NCBI GenBank assembly: GCA_963402885.1
Contig: OY727103.1
Span: 15,092,085-15,156,084 of the forward strand
Length of the DNA stretch: 64,000 nt
Source: Antedon bifida
Taxonomy: Eukaryota > Echinodermata > Crinoidea > Comatulida > Antedonidae
Reading direction: 5' to 3'
Shown here: positions 50,265 to 61,711 of the stretch, in pieces
How positions within the stretch are numbered: position 1 is the first letter of the stretch
Layout of the letters: each line of letters begins with the position of its first letter
The notes under the pieces: model-generated
What the model was told of the DNA's origin: nothing
Seen by the model: the letters and a program-made list of their open reading frames with translations, nothing else
Databases searched by the model: none
Program-made: the position numbers and the translations under genes

Positions 50265-53200
50265 CCCAACTAATTTTTTAGGCCAGTCTTGGTCGAATTG
50301 GGCTGATGTAGCATTTTCTGAAGAGTCAAATGGTAACTTAAGTTTATAATACATTTAGTAGTATGGATGGTGTTTAATTATGTGTTTTAATGGCCCAAAA
50401 ATAATATGTTTAATTTTTCGACCCCTGTGTGTTTTCGCCTATTTCAGATACAGAAAGCACTGCTGAAGCGGTTGGTTCGGGGGTGGAATCGGCGAATAGG
50501 GGAAATGGCAAAGCCGAATCGATGAAACTTCATAGAACTGGTATCCTTTATATTTGTGTTAACGTACACCATATATTTTTATTTTTTCATTAATATTTTT
50601 AAAATTAAAAGACATATTGGCGTAGGACCCGGTTTCGTAATTCAATCTCGGTAAGTTTCCTCGCAACACAACAACAGGCTGGATAGGCCTGTTTATAGTG
50701 AATAGAGGCTAGCGGTTTTATCACATTGTGAACCCACTAAATCAGCTGTCTTTATTGTTTAGGATAGATTAGGCACCGATTTCACCAATAAGTAGAGCTT
50801 TCCAAATATAATTTATAATTTATTCGATTTCAGCCTAGATAAGATGGGACTTTACATCTCAGAAACTACACATTTGTGGGTGATAGTTGCATTGTTTACA
50901 TCCAGTTGGTAAGCCTGTTTTGTTTTGGGAGAGGTGCAGGTTGGACCCCCTGTTTGATTAACAAATATATTTTTAGAATATTAACGTACATAAAATTTGA
51001 AATATTCTATTTGAACTATTGTAATATTAATTGTCGTTAAACTAATCAATTATTATTTTAATGAACCTGAATATATTCCATGTTTTATTTTATATTTATA
51101 TTGCATATATAAATGATAAAACTGCCAGTATTTTTTATATTGTAGGTTTCTGAAATTCCAAAATGGTATTGTTCTATGGACATATGATTGACGCATAAAG
51201 CATACATGCATGGTTACACTTTAAAAAAAAATTCTTGTATGCTACTTGGCGTAACAGACAGACATAAGGGGTTAAAAAAACAAAATGTAGAAATAGTTTT
51301 TTTAAAAAAGAATATTTTATTATTGGGAAAAGTTAGTAGTTTATTTTCTGATAAACCAGAAAGCTGACACACAAATTTGTCAAAAATCACTCTCTTTTAC
51401 ATGCAACAACTTTCGTAAATTATCAGAAATATTTGTAAATACAGTAGCAATCGTAATATAAGAAAATAATAAATTGCAACTAAACCACACATAAAGTATT
51501 TCCTTTCTATCTAGGCTATAATTTAACCAATAAAAATTATGCTAAATTCTACTAAACTAGGATTTAGGTTAAGATTGATATAAAGAATACTAGCGACAAA
51601 GAGAGAGGTCATCTTTATTAAGCCCTTTGTCAAATGCCAATTAGTATTTGTAATTGAAAATAGTAGATACTTCATTCATATTTTAACAACATGTGTGAAG
51701 ATGTAAGAGGCCTACAGTAATAACAAAAAGTACATTACACTGATAACAATCTTTGTTGGAGGAAATGAATAATTGTAGTTTAATCTTAGGGGTTTTCCTA
51801 ATAGACAAGGTATTGGCATTACACTTAACCTGTCGTTAGGATACTTAGATTATAGTAATAATAATATACAATAATAAGTATAGCCGAAACACCAACAAAT
51901 AATTTCATTAAATATTTTAACAATGTTGAAGATTTGTTAGTAATTTGCTAATTTAGCTGATCTACTGGTTGATAAGTAGAGGTGACAAATAGATTCCTGA
52001 AATTGATTGACTAGATGCTAGCTTGCCATAGTATAGTATTATAGCTTGCCATAGTATAGTATGATAGCTTGCCAATTTTTTCATTCTGTCTTCTTCCGGT
52101 GACCTCTTCTTGCTCACATAGCATTGCTTGTCTCTCCTTTTAAATTGTCTTTCCCCTCATTACATCTCTGATTTAATTACATTGCGCTCTGTCGCATTTG
52201 CTCACTTAGGTCTACTTCTTCCACTTTCCTTCCTTGTCTTCCACTTGTTCCTTCCATGTTCTCAATTAGTTCTATTTTTTTTAATTTCTTTGCGCATTGT
52301 TGTGGGTTTTTTAAGACCATAGACATGCATCACCATTGCCATTACTTGGCTGAACATTCCATCAAATTTTCTTTTTGTACAAATTTTTATACAGTACAGA
52401 ATTATTGGAAAATTAGAACGATGGCCTTTATTCTCAAGTTTATATGGTAATTGTTGTAGTGCCCAAAAATGTAGCCAGTGGTTCTTGTTTTCAAGTCCTA
52501 TCTGATGCCAAGAGTTTTTCTCCTTGCAAAACCCTCCACATGTACAGCAGCTTGTTTATGTACAACATGTACTGTATATTTGAAGGAATTTCCACCTGTT
52601 TCGACAGTGATTAAATTGCCTCTTGGCAATATATCAAAATAAATAATTACATTAAAAAGAAAAGACATTATTGGTAAAATAAAAATATTTTCAAAACTTA
52701 GGAAAGTTAGGTCTCATTTACCAATATCAGGAATATTTTACCGATATCGGGAACCTTTACAAATATCAAGAACCTTTTACCAATACCAAGAACCTTTTAC
52801 CAATATCAAGAACCTTTTACCAATATCAGGAACCTTCTACCAATATCAGGAACCTTCTACCAATATCGGGAACCTTCTACCAATATCGGGAACCTTTTAC
52901 CACTATCGGGAACCTTCTACCAATATCGGGAACCTTTTACCAATATCAGGAACCTTCTACCAATATCGGGAACCTTCTACCAATATCGGGAACCTTCTAC
53001 CAATATCGGGAACCTTCTACCAATATCGGGAACCTTCTACCAATATCGGGAACCTTCTACCAATATCGGGAACCTTCTACCAATATCGGGAACCTTCTAC
53101 CAATATCGGGAACCTTCTACCAATATCGGGAACCTTCTACCAATATCGGGAACCTTCTACCAATATCAGGAACCTTCTACCAATATCAAGAACCTTCTAC

Positions 53201-56200
53201 CAATATCGGGAACCTTCTACCAATATCAAGAACCTTCTACCAATATCGGGAACCTTCTACCAATATCGGGAACCTTCTACCAATATCGGGAACCTTCTAC
53301 CAATATCGGGAACCTTCTACCAATATCAAGAACCTTCTACCAATATCGGGAACCTTCTACCAATATCGGGAACCTTCTACCAATATCGGGAACCTTCTAC
53401 CAATATCGGGAACCTTCTACCAATATCAGGAACCTTCTACCAATATCGGGAACCTTCTACCAATATCGGGAACCTTCTACCAATATCGGGAACCTTTTAC
53501 CAATATCAAGAACCTTTTACCAATATCAAGAACCTTTTACCAATATCGGGAACCTTCTACCAATATCGGGAACCTTCTACCAATATCGGGAACCTTTTAC
53601 CAATATCGGGAACCTTTTACCAATATCGGGAACCTTCTACCAATATCGGGAACCTTCTACCAATATCGGGAACCTTCTACCAATATCGGGAACCTTCTAC
53701 CAATATCGGGAACCTTCTACCAATATCGGGAACCTTCTACCAATATCGGGAACCTTCTACCAATATCGGGAACCTTCTACCAATATCAGGAACCTTCTAC
53801 CAATATCAAGAACCTTTTACCAATATCGGGAACCTTTTACCAATATCAAGAACCTTTTACCAATATCAAGAACCTTTTACCAATATCGGGAACCTTTTAC
53901 CAATATCAAGAACCTTTTACCAATATCGGGAACCTTTTACCAATATCAAGAACCTTTTACCAATATCGGGAACCTTTTACCAATATCGGGAACCTTTTAC
54001 TATATCAGGAACCTTTTACTATATATCAGGAACCTTCTACCAATATCGGGAACCTTTTACCACTATCGGGAACCTTCTACCAATATCGGGAACCTTTTAC
54101 CATTATATCTGGAACCTTCTACCAATATCAGGAACATTTACACCAATATCAGGAACATTTTACCAATATCAGGAACATTTTACCAATATCAGGAACCTTC
54201 CACCAATATCAGGAACCTTCTACCAATATCAGGAACCTTTTAACAATATCAGGAACCTTTTACCATTATATCAGGAACCTTCTACCAATATTGGGAACCT
54301 TCTACCAATATCAGAAACCTTTTACCAATATCGGGAACCTTTTACTAATATCGGCAACTTTCTACCAATATCGGAAACTTTCTACCAATATCGGGAACCT
54401 TCTACCAATATTGGGAACCTTTTACCAACATCGGCAACTTTTTACCAATACCAGCAACACCTTACCAATACCGGGATCTTCTACCAATGTCAGCAATCTT
54501 CTACTAATATCAGGAAATAACTTATGTTTACAATATCCACATAGGTCCAGCTACATAGATCTACCAAATGTGTGCATTAAATACCATATTCTCAGTAAAA
54601 CAACAAATTATGCAAATGAAAAATAACATACTGCTTTTAAAATACAGTTGTTATACATAAAACAAGACATTTGATTGTTTCAATTGGATAAAAGGTTGTA
54701 AATCCTCTATCATTAAGGCCTACCATTGTATTGGAGAAATGAAATTAGTAATAAATGCAAGCTTACTTATCTTCAGGGCTTTTCTAATAACTACCGCTCA
54801 TTAGTATTCATATCCTGCAACAGAAATGTCTAACTGGGCATTTTGTTTAAAGCCTGTTCTTAGTTCACTGGCCAAGTGGTCATTACTTATTTTGCGTCGT
54901 TAGAAATTTTTTTCATCTTTGGATTGAATAATTACAAAAGGTTACAAATGCGACCTTTAGTTCTTCATTGACTTCTTATTTTTAGACGTATACAGTAGCA
55001 TATTATATCAGTTATTTGTAGCATCTCTGAACAATTTATGGCATCCTAACTTTATGGAAGGAGTGCTGTCATATGTAGTAGTTGACTGGTGTCCTCCATG
55101 GATGGTGTCCTTATATTCTATAGATCTTTTGTATAGTAATCCAGATATTTAGAATGTTGTTAAACTTCATTATCAAATTACATTTTAAATGTGCGTTGCA
55201 CTAAACATCTTTTATATCAAGATCTATAAACATTTTGTATTTCTTTGCAACATCTAGAAAGCAAATATTTACAAAATTATATTATTATTTGCGCCAATTT
55301 TTTCCCAGTAATTTGACAGTTAGGAAATGAACTGTCAACCTAGATCGCTGCAGATCTGTTGTAAGATTTTATAATTAAATTAATTTCAAATGTGTCATTT
55401 AAATATAAAAAATATATCAAAACAAGTTTGTTGATTTTGTCACAAGTGACATAAAGTTGTGTATATATTTTGCAAGTCATTCTTACTTTTCCTTTTGTTT
55501 TCACTATTTGAACCTTTCTTTTGTTTTAGGAAGCTATTGTGTGAAGCCAGTGGAGCAGAGTTGTTGTGTTGCAGAGAAGGATTGTGTGGTGTTTGCTGAT
55601 TGGAGGAGAGGTATAAGAGTTAAGTTAGTGTGTGAGTTGCTGATTGGTGGAGAAGGATAAGGTGGTGATATGTGGATAATTGAGGGAATTTTGAGGTAGA
55701 TGGAAATTGAGAGGAGACAGAGAAGGAGGGCTATGTTATGTTAAGCCAGAAAGGGATAGGTGAATATTGATATGAGAAACTAAGACGTACAGGAGAAGAA
55801 GTAATTGAATTATGGTGATATAGAGCTGAAGCAGAAAGGAAATAAAGAGATATACATGAAGTTAATAAATTGTGAGTTGGAGATAATTATGGTGATATAG
55901 AGTTGAAGCAGAAAGGAAATAAAGTGATATACATGAAGTTAATAAATTGTGAGTTGGAAGTAATACTATAAGGCTGTACTTAAATGTAGAACTGTTAATT
56001 GTTGAGATTACTGCAGATTAATTGAAATTGTGAAGGTAAATTGACGGAAGAAATAACTGTTGGAAACAGCCGAAGTTGTTGCATGTAAAGAATTGTTTGG
56101 AAATATTGAAGAGTAACGGGATTGATACTGATATTATTTTACGTGGAAAAGGAGAAAGAAATAATTGGTCGGGGAGCGGATTGCAGGGCAGAACGACATC

Positions 56201-59200
56201 AAGAAACATTTTAACCTTATATTTGATTTATTTATATGTCAGGAAATAGGAAGAATTATAATTGATAATACAAGCAGAACGGGAGCAGAGGCGTGGGAGT
56301 TGTTTATTTGCGGAATCGTTTTAACTTTTATCTTTCTAATTTGTTTTGTGTCAGCGTAGGAGAGAAGGCAAGAAGGAACGATATTGTGGACATTTATTAT
56401 TGTTTAATTATTCATCTTGTGATAGTATTGTATTTGAAAGGGGGGTTTCGGGGATTTATTTAAAATAAGAAGATTGTTGATATTTTGTTTGGAAGGATTG
56501 GGAAATTTGGGGAATTGCATAAAGTTTGTGGGGAATAGGAACACGGTATCATTGTTTGAGAATTGGTTGGGTTTTTTTTGTGGGTTTTTTTTGGGGGTTT
56601 GAATTATAAAAGAAAGAATTGGTTGTCGAAGATTATTATTAAATTTTACTTTTTACATTTATATGTGTACAGTTGTGGCTATTTACCGTTGTTCACCGTT
56701 GGTTACCAGCAATTACATGTCCGAAAGAGCCGTAATTGCGGCTGTGTGACATTTATGGGGGCTCATCCGGGAAACTTTGTAACCTAGCGTGAACATTGGT
56801 AGATGAAACAATTGTACGTGATTCTTGGATTGTCTATTTGCCATATTATTGGCATACTGTATACTTATATTGGATACTTATATATATATATATTTTTTTT
56901 TTTCTTAAGAAATGGATCTCACTAAAATTGTTGACGCAGGAAAAGCGTTGGGGTTAGATGGAGTGGAATTAAGAGAGTTTGTGGAAAAGAGAGAGGAAGC
57001 TGCCAGAGAGAGAGAAGAGAGAGCACGAGAGAGAGAAGAGAGAGCACTAGAGAGAGAAGAGAGAAACAGGGAGAGAGAAGAAAAACAGCGAAACAGGGAC
57101 AGGGAGAGAGAAGAAATGGAGCGAAACAGAGACAGAGAGAGAGAGGCACTAGAGAAGGAAGAGAGAGAGAGAAGAGAGGCACTAGAGAAGGAAGAGAGAG
57201 AGAGAAGAGAGGCACTAGAGAAGGAAGAGAGAGAGAGAAGAGAGGTACTAGAGAGGGACGAAGCAGAGAGAAAAAGAGTGAGTGAAGAAAAAGAGAGAGA
57301 AAACGAAAGGGCGAAAGAAGCTGAGAATCAGGCCTATCTTATAGAAATGCGAAGGTTAGAAATCCAATTAGAACAAGAAAAGAATCGGGCACGGCCGGGT
57401 GGTAGAGTATTACCCAATCCTGAGTCACGGGTTAAGGCCAGTAAACCTAAATTACCCCCTTTCCATGATCGAACAGACGACCTAGATGCCTATCTGAAAA
57501 GGTTTGAACGGTATGCGACTAGTCAGGAGTGGAAAGAAATTGAGTGGCCGGTTAACTTAAGTGCCCTACTAACTGGGAAGGCTCTCGAGGTTTATTCCAG
57601 GTTGTCGTCAGCTGAAGCTAACGATTACAAACTGTTGAAATTGGCTCTTCTAAAACGGTTTCAGTTAACCGCCGATGGATTTCGACATAAGTTACGAACA
57701 GCTAAGCCCGAATACGGAGAAAGCGGCCCGCAATTTGCTGCGAGGATAAGCAATTATCTTGATAGGTGGATTGACCTAGCAGAGGGGGAAAAAACCTTTC
57801 AGGGGTTAAAAGATTTATTGCTGCGAGAGCAGTTTACCGATGGGTGTGGGAAGGACCTAGCTCTGTTCCTAAGGGAACGTCAACCGAAAACGATACAAGC
57901 GATGGCTGAAATTGCGGAGCAATATTTGGAAGCTCGTGGGGGATTATTTGGTAAACCAATAGAGTTTAAACAAAAAGAGCAAAATTCTCCTCAACTCTCC
58001 TCTAATAATGTTCCCAGTACATCCTCATCACAAAGCCCTTCTAGTTTCCGTAGTCCAACTTGTTTTATATGTCATCGTGTAGGTCACCTAGCTAGAAATT
58101 GCAGAGCCTCAACTATGCATAAGCCAAACTCTCCTCCAAAATGTTACCGATGCTTAAAAACAGGACATATTGCCAGAAATTGTAGACAGGACGCCAACAG
58201 TTGCGCTGGGTTGTCTACTTCACCACAAAAAGAGTCTGATTGCCAGAAATGTACAAAACAACACGAATGTAAAGCCAAAGAAGAAATTCCCGATGTGGGT
58301 GCCAGTATGGTTACGAAAATGTCAGAGTCTTTAAATCAATGTTGTATCAATAATGATGGTGATAAGGTCACTCTTCAATGTGGGCACTGTCTTCCAATTA
58401 TGACAGCGGCTCTAAATGATTCAATTAGTAAAATGCCCGTTTATACAGGTTGTGTTGGGTCACGCTGCGTCTCTGTTCTTCGTGACAGTGGCTGTAGTGG
58501 GGTGGTTGTGAAGAAAGATCTTGTATCAGCCGAACAACTTACTGGTAAGGAGAAAACCTGTGTGCTGATTGATGGCACGGTCCGCAACTTACCGGTTGCA
58601 TTAATACATGTTAATACTCCATTTTTTTCAGGAAAGACGTATGCACTATGTATGAATAACCCTATTTATGACTTGATATTAGGTAATATTGCAGGAGTAC
58701 GAGCACCAGGAAATCCAGATCCCACATGGACAGAGCGAAATCTTCAAGGATGTTCTGTTGTTACCCGGTCTCAAGCTAACACTATGGATAAACCATTCAG
58801 AACACTTAAAACTACAGAAATACACAAGCAAATCATCACAGCGGGAATTATGAAAACCGCCCAGCAACAAGATATCAGCCTTGCAAAATTCAAGGATCTT
58901 GCAGAGAAACAAACTACAACTGTGAGTAACAAACAAGTCGAGTTTCTTGGCCATGTGGTAGGGAAAGGACATGTTCAACCTCGAGTGGAGAAGATACAAA
59001 GCATCTTGTCAGCCAAACAACCAGAAACAAATAAACAACTCCGGTCATTCCTTGGGATGACCAACTACTATAGAAAGTTCATTCCTAATTACTCTGTGAT
59101 TGCTTGTCCATTAACCGACAAAACGAAGAATCGGGAACCTAACCGAATATGTTGGGAGAAGGCCCAGGAAAGTGCGTTTGTTAAACTTAAGGAAAAATTA

Positions 59201-61711
59201 AACAGTACTCCAATTTTATGCCTTCCTAATTTAAACAAAGATTTTATTTTGAGAACAGATGCGTCCGAATATGGAGTGGGAGCGGTTCTAATGCAGCAGT
59301 ATGGTGACGTGAAGTTTCCCGTGGCGTACGCTAGCAAGAAACTGCTTCCTCGAGAAAAAGCATATTCAGTGATGGAAAAAGAATGCTTAGCCATTGTATG
59401 GAGTGTACGAAAATTTGAGTCTTATTTATATGGACGAAACTTCACGTTGGAAACTGATCACCAGCCGCTTGTGTTTATGCACAGAGCGAAATTGTCCAAT
59501 GGGCGAATTATGAGATGGGCCCTGGCTCTACAACCGTACAAGTTCCGAATAGAGGCGATTAAAGGCAGTGAAAATGTAGGAGCTGATTATTTAAGTCGAG
59601 TGTAAATAGGACCCGTCACGGTATGGAGAAAATGTTGATACATTATTCTTTTAGAGGGGAGTAAATGTCACAAGTGACATAAAGTTGTGTATATATTTTG
59701 CAAGTCATTCTTACTTTTCCTTTTGTTTTCACTATTTGAACCTTTCTTTTGTTTTAGGAAGCTATTGTGTGAAGCCAGTGGAGCAGAGTTGTTGTGTTGC
59801 AGAGAAGGATTGTGTGGTGTTTGCTGATTGGAGGAGAGGTATAAGAGTTAAGTTAGTGTGTGAGTTGCTGATTGGTGGAGAAGGATAAGGTGGTGATATG
59901 TGGATAATTGAGGGAATTTTGAGGTAGATGGAAATTGAGAGGAGACAGAGAAGGAGGGCTATGTTATGTTAAGCCAGAAAGGGATAGGTGAATATTGATA
60001 TGAGAAACTAAGACGTACAGGAGAAGAAGTAATTGAATTATGGTGATATAGAGCTGAAGCAGAAAGGAAATAAAGAGATATACATGAAGTTAATAAATTG
60101 TGAGTTGGAGATAATTATGGTGATATAGAGTTGAAGCAGAAAGGAAATAAAGTGATATACATGAAGTTAATAAATTGTGAGTTGGAAGTAATACTATAAG
60201 GCTGTACTTAAATGTAGAACTGTTAATTGTTGAGATTACTGCAGATTAATTGAAATTGTGAAGGTAAATTGACGGAAGAAATAACTGTTGGAAACAGCCG
60301 AAGTTGTTGCATGTAAAGAATTGTTTGGAAATATTGAAGAGTAACGGGATTGATACTGATATTATTTTACGTGGAAAAGGAGAAAGAAATAATTGGTCGG
60401 GGAGCGGATTGCAGGGCAGAACGACATCAAGAAACATTTTAACCTTATATTTGATTTATTTATATGTCAGGAAATAGGAAGAATTATAATTGATAATACA
60501 AGCAGAACGGGAGCAGAGGCGTGGGAGTTGTTTATTTGCGGAATCGTTTTAACTTTTATCTTTCTAATTTGTTTTGTGTCAGCGTAGGAGAGAAGGCAAG
60601 AAGGAACGATATTGTGGACATTTATTATTGTTTAATTATTCATCTTGTGATAGTATTGTATTTGAAAGGGGGGTTTCGGGGATTTATTTAAAATAAGAAG
60701 ATTGTTGATATTTTGTTTGGAAGGATTGGGAAATTTGGGGAATTGCATAAAGTTTGTGGGGAATAGGAACACGGTATCATTGTTTGAGAATTGGTTGGGT
60801 TTTTTTTTGTGGGTTTTTTTTGGGGGTTTGAATTATAAAAGAAAGAATTGGTTGTCGAAGATTATTATTAAATTTTACTTTTTACATTTATATGTGTACA
60901 GTTGTGGCTATTTACCGTTGTTCACCGTTGGTTACCAGCAATTACATGTCCGAAAGAGCCGTAATTGCGGCTGTGTGACAGATTTGTTAATAATATTAAT
61001 TTTAATATTGGTTTAATAATCCCACTTTGATCATCCTTTAATTCTTTTCACACTTGTTTTTATTTTTAGTTCTTGCCTGTATCCATACTTCTTGACGAGG
61101 CGAAATAGTACTAATATTTTCTCATTTGAAATTATTTAGGCATGAGGACAATTTGGGGAAGATATAGACCTAACACATTATGTTAGTTCAAATGAAGACT
61201 TGTCCCAACATTGATGTTTAAAACTGACTTGTGACAAACTAGAATGTGCCAACATACTTCCATTAGACCACCAATACTTTGTTGGTAAAATTTGTTTTCA
61301 TAACTCTATTTTCTTCCAGCCTCAGTGTGATATGCTAACATCCAGGATTGGGGAGCTTTCGACAACCTGTGTGCGTGCAGGGAAGTTGGGAACATACTTC
61401 CTCACTCCCCCCATGCTCTAGGTCAAGGCGACGATGAACGAAACATCTACTAACTTGTTCGTCAGTCGTTGCAAATTCGAAAGCTCCCTAATATTAATAA
61501 CGATAATGAAATAGGAGAAGTATGAAAGAGGAAGCATACATTTGTCGTGACTCTTTTACATTTTCAAAATGTTTTGTACATTGTTTTCCTTAAATGACTG
61601 TATCAGATATTTCACTGTTTGGGATATGTCCATCTCAAGATCAGTTCTACCTGGTGGTGTGTGAACAATGTGGTCAAGTGGTCAAGCCACAAGGTCTAAA
61701 GCATCATATTG
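50242..61711 (+). CDS. ATXN7: Ataxin-7 (SAGA complex subunit), N-terminal exons, 3'-partial
   Basis: Three exons: 50242-50332, 50448-50540 and 61607-61711, all joined in phase 1. The protein starts MANPKSCSPTNFLGQSWSNW; LGQSW with a nearby W is the conserved N-terminal motif of ataxin-7. The third exon reads DISLFGICPSQDQFYLVVC, then EQCGQVVKPQGLKHHIG, the start of the SCA7-type zinc-binding segment (C-x2-C, then His). Ataxin-7 anchors the deubiquitinase module to SAGA and acts in the nucleus on H2B ubiquitin. No polyglutamine tract precedes LGQSW, unlike human ATXN7. Remaining exons must lie beyond 64000. The ATG at 50242 gives the family start; another ATG at 50214 is in a different frame and stops at 50264. 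Intron 1 is only 115 bp and intron 2 is 11 kb. Confidence 0.85.
50541..52718. other. ATXN7 intron 2, 5' part
   Basis: No exon or element recognised up to the minisatellite. TATAG/CTTGCCATAGTATAGTAT repeats occur two or three times at 52020-52075. Between the minisatellite and the LTR element (54521-55437) I likewise see nothing. Confidence 0.5.
52719..54520 (+). repeat. Minisatellite, 20-bp unit, about 90 copies
   Basis: The unit CAATATCGGGAACCTTCTAC repeats head to tail in perfect 20-bp register from about 52840 to 54000. Units vary mainly at two places (CGGG, CAGG or CAAG; CTTCTAC or CTTTTAC). Identical copies form a core at 52961-53160; the CTTT variants cluster at 53480-53640 and 53800-54000. 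Both edges decay into shorter, irregular units with indels. It lies in intron 2 of ATXN7. Open frames across it are by-products of the period. Confidence 0.97.
55438..56751 (+). repeat. 5' LTR (1,314 bp)
   Basis: Starts TGTCACAAGTGACAT and ends GGCTGTGTGACA. It contains an internal tandem duplication (period 77 bp, about 55810-55960) with GGAAATAAAG twice, so two poly(A)-type signals, plus G-rich and T-rich runs near 56560-56600. Short ORFs inside are not conserved coding. Confidence 0.95.
56756..56773 (+). other. Primer-binding site, tRNA-Pro type
   Basis: Four bases after the 5' LTR, TGGGGGCTCATCCGGGAA matches the proline tRNA 3'-end complement used by many retroviruses and LTR elements at all but two positions (A at position 10, last base). 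Confidence 0.8.
56912..59605 (+). CDS. Retrotransposon fused Gag-protease-RT thumb-RNase H ORF, internally deleted
   Basis: An 897-codon ORF. Residues about 25-160 are Arg/Glu-rich coiled coil with an 11-residue unit (LEKEERERREA) repeated three times. Residues about 179-345 are the capsid-like Gag region, whose second part (about 256-343) resembles a SCAN domain. Two CCHC zinc knuckles follow at about 384 (CFICHRVGHLARNC) and 411 (CYRCLKTGHIARNC). An aspartic protease has its DSG at 525-527 and ILGNI near its end. The order then jumps near residue 675 to the RT thumb (VEFLGHVVGKG), followed by RNase H with acidic residues D783, E824 and D849. The RT fingers/palm with the YxDD site and the integrase are absent, yet frame is kept. 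The stop is only 60 bp from the 3' LTR. Gag and protease look intact; no reverse transcription is expected from this copy. Confidence 0.9.
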   Translation: MDLTKIVDAGKALGLDGVELREFVEKREEAAREREERAREREERALEREERNREREEKQRNRDREREEMERNRDREREALEKEERERREALEKEERERREALEKEERERREVLERDEAERKRVSEEKERENERAKEAENQAYLIEMRRLEIQLEQEKNRARPGGRVLPNPESRVKASKPKLPPFHDRTDDLDAYLKRFERYATSQEWKEIEWPVNLSALLTGKALEVYSRLSSAEANDYKLLKLALLKRFQLTADGFRHKLRTAKPEYGESGPQFAARISNYLDRWIDLAEGEKTFQGLKDLLLREQFTDGCGKDLALFLRERQPKTIQAMAEIAEQYLEARGGLFGKPIEFKQKEQNSPQLSSNNVPSTSSSQSPSSFRSPTCFICHRVGHLARNCRASTMHKPNSPPKCYRCLKTGHIARNCRQDANSCAGLSTSPQKESDCQKCTKQHECKAKEEIPDVGASMVTKMSESLNQCCINNDGDKVTLQCGHCLPIMTAALNDSISKMPVYTGCVGSRCVSVLRDSGCSGVVVKKDLVSAEQLTGKEKTCVLIDGTVRNLPVALIHVNTPFFSGKTYALCMNNPIYDLILGNIAGVRAPGNPDPTWTERNLQGCSVVTRSQANTMDKPFRTLKTTEIHKQIITAGIMKTAQQQDISLAKFKDLAEKQTTTVSNKQVEFLGHVVGKGHVQPRVEKIQSILSAKQPETNKQLRSFLGMTNYYRKFIPNYSVIACPLTDKTKNREPNRICWEKAQESAFVKLKEKLNSTPILCLPNLNKDFILRTDASEYGVGAVLMQQYGDVKFPVAYASKKLLPREKAYSVMEKECLAIVWSVRKFESYLYGRNFTLETDHQPLVFMHRAKLSNGRIMRWALALQPYKFRIEAIKGSENVGADYLSRV
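59653..59665 (+). other. Polypurine tract
   Basis: AGAGGGGAGTAAA lies directly upstream of the 3' LTR, the expected place for plus-strand priming. Confidence 0.7.
59666..60980 (+). repeat. 3' LTR (1,315 bp)
   Basis: Matches the 5' LTR, except for one additional T in the run at about 60800. The 77-bp internal duplication is present here too, so it predates this insertion. Confidence 0.95.
61351..61488. mobile_element. Palindromic repeat with GGGAGCTTTCGA ends, copy 1
   Basis: GGGAGCTTTCGACAACC at the left and TTCGAAAGCTCCC at the right form inverted ends. The middle contains CCTCACTCCCCCCATGCTC and GTTCGTCAGTCGTTGC. It lies 120 bp upstream of the ATXN7 SCA7 exon. Confidence 0.65.

Larger units (their letters stand above)
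55438..60980 (+). mobile_element. Complete Gypsy-type LTR retrotransposon, deletion derivative (Gmr1-like)
   Basis: Two LTRs (55438-56751 and 59666-60980) begin TGTCACA and end TGTGACA and flank a 2.9-kb interior. The target duplication GATTT is present on both sides (55433-55437 and 60981-60985). LTRs differ only by one T in a T-run near 56571, so insertion is very recent. The interior has a primer-binding site, one 897-codon ORF and a polypurine tract. Integrase and the RT catalytic core are missing, so the copy needs proteins from a full-length relative. It lies in the sense orientation in intron 2 of ATXN7. Confidence 0.95.

Noticed and set aside
54291-54626. Open frame of 111 codons through the minisatellite edge
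   Set aside because: It arises from the repeat period and lacks any conserved content.
55457-55660. 67-codon ORF present in both LTRs
   Set aside because: It occurs twice only because the LTRs are identical; it has no protein features.
56922-57215. Minus-strand ORF opposite the retrotransposon coiled coil
   Set aside because: It is the complement of the GAGAGA-rich coding repeat and has Leu/Ser low complexity only.
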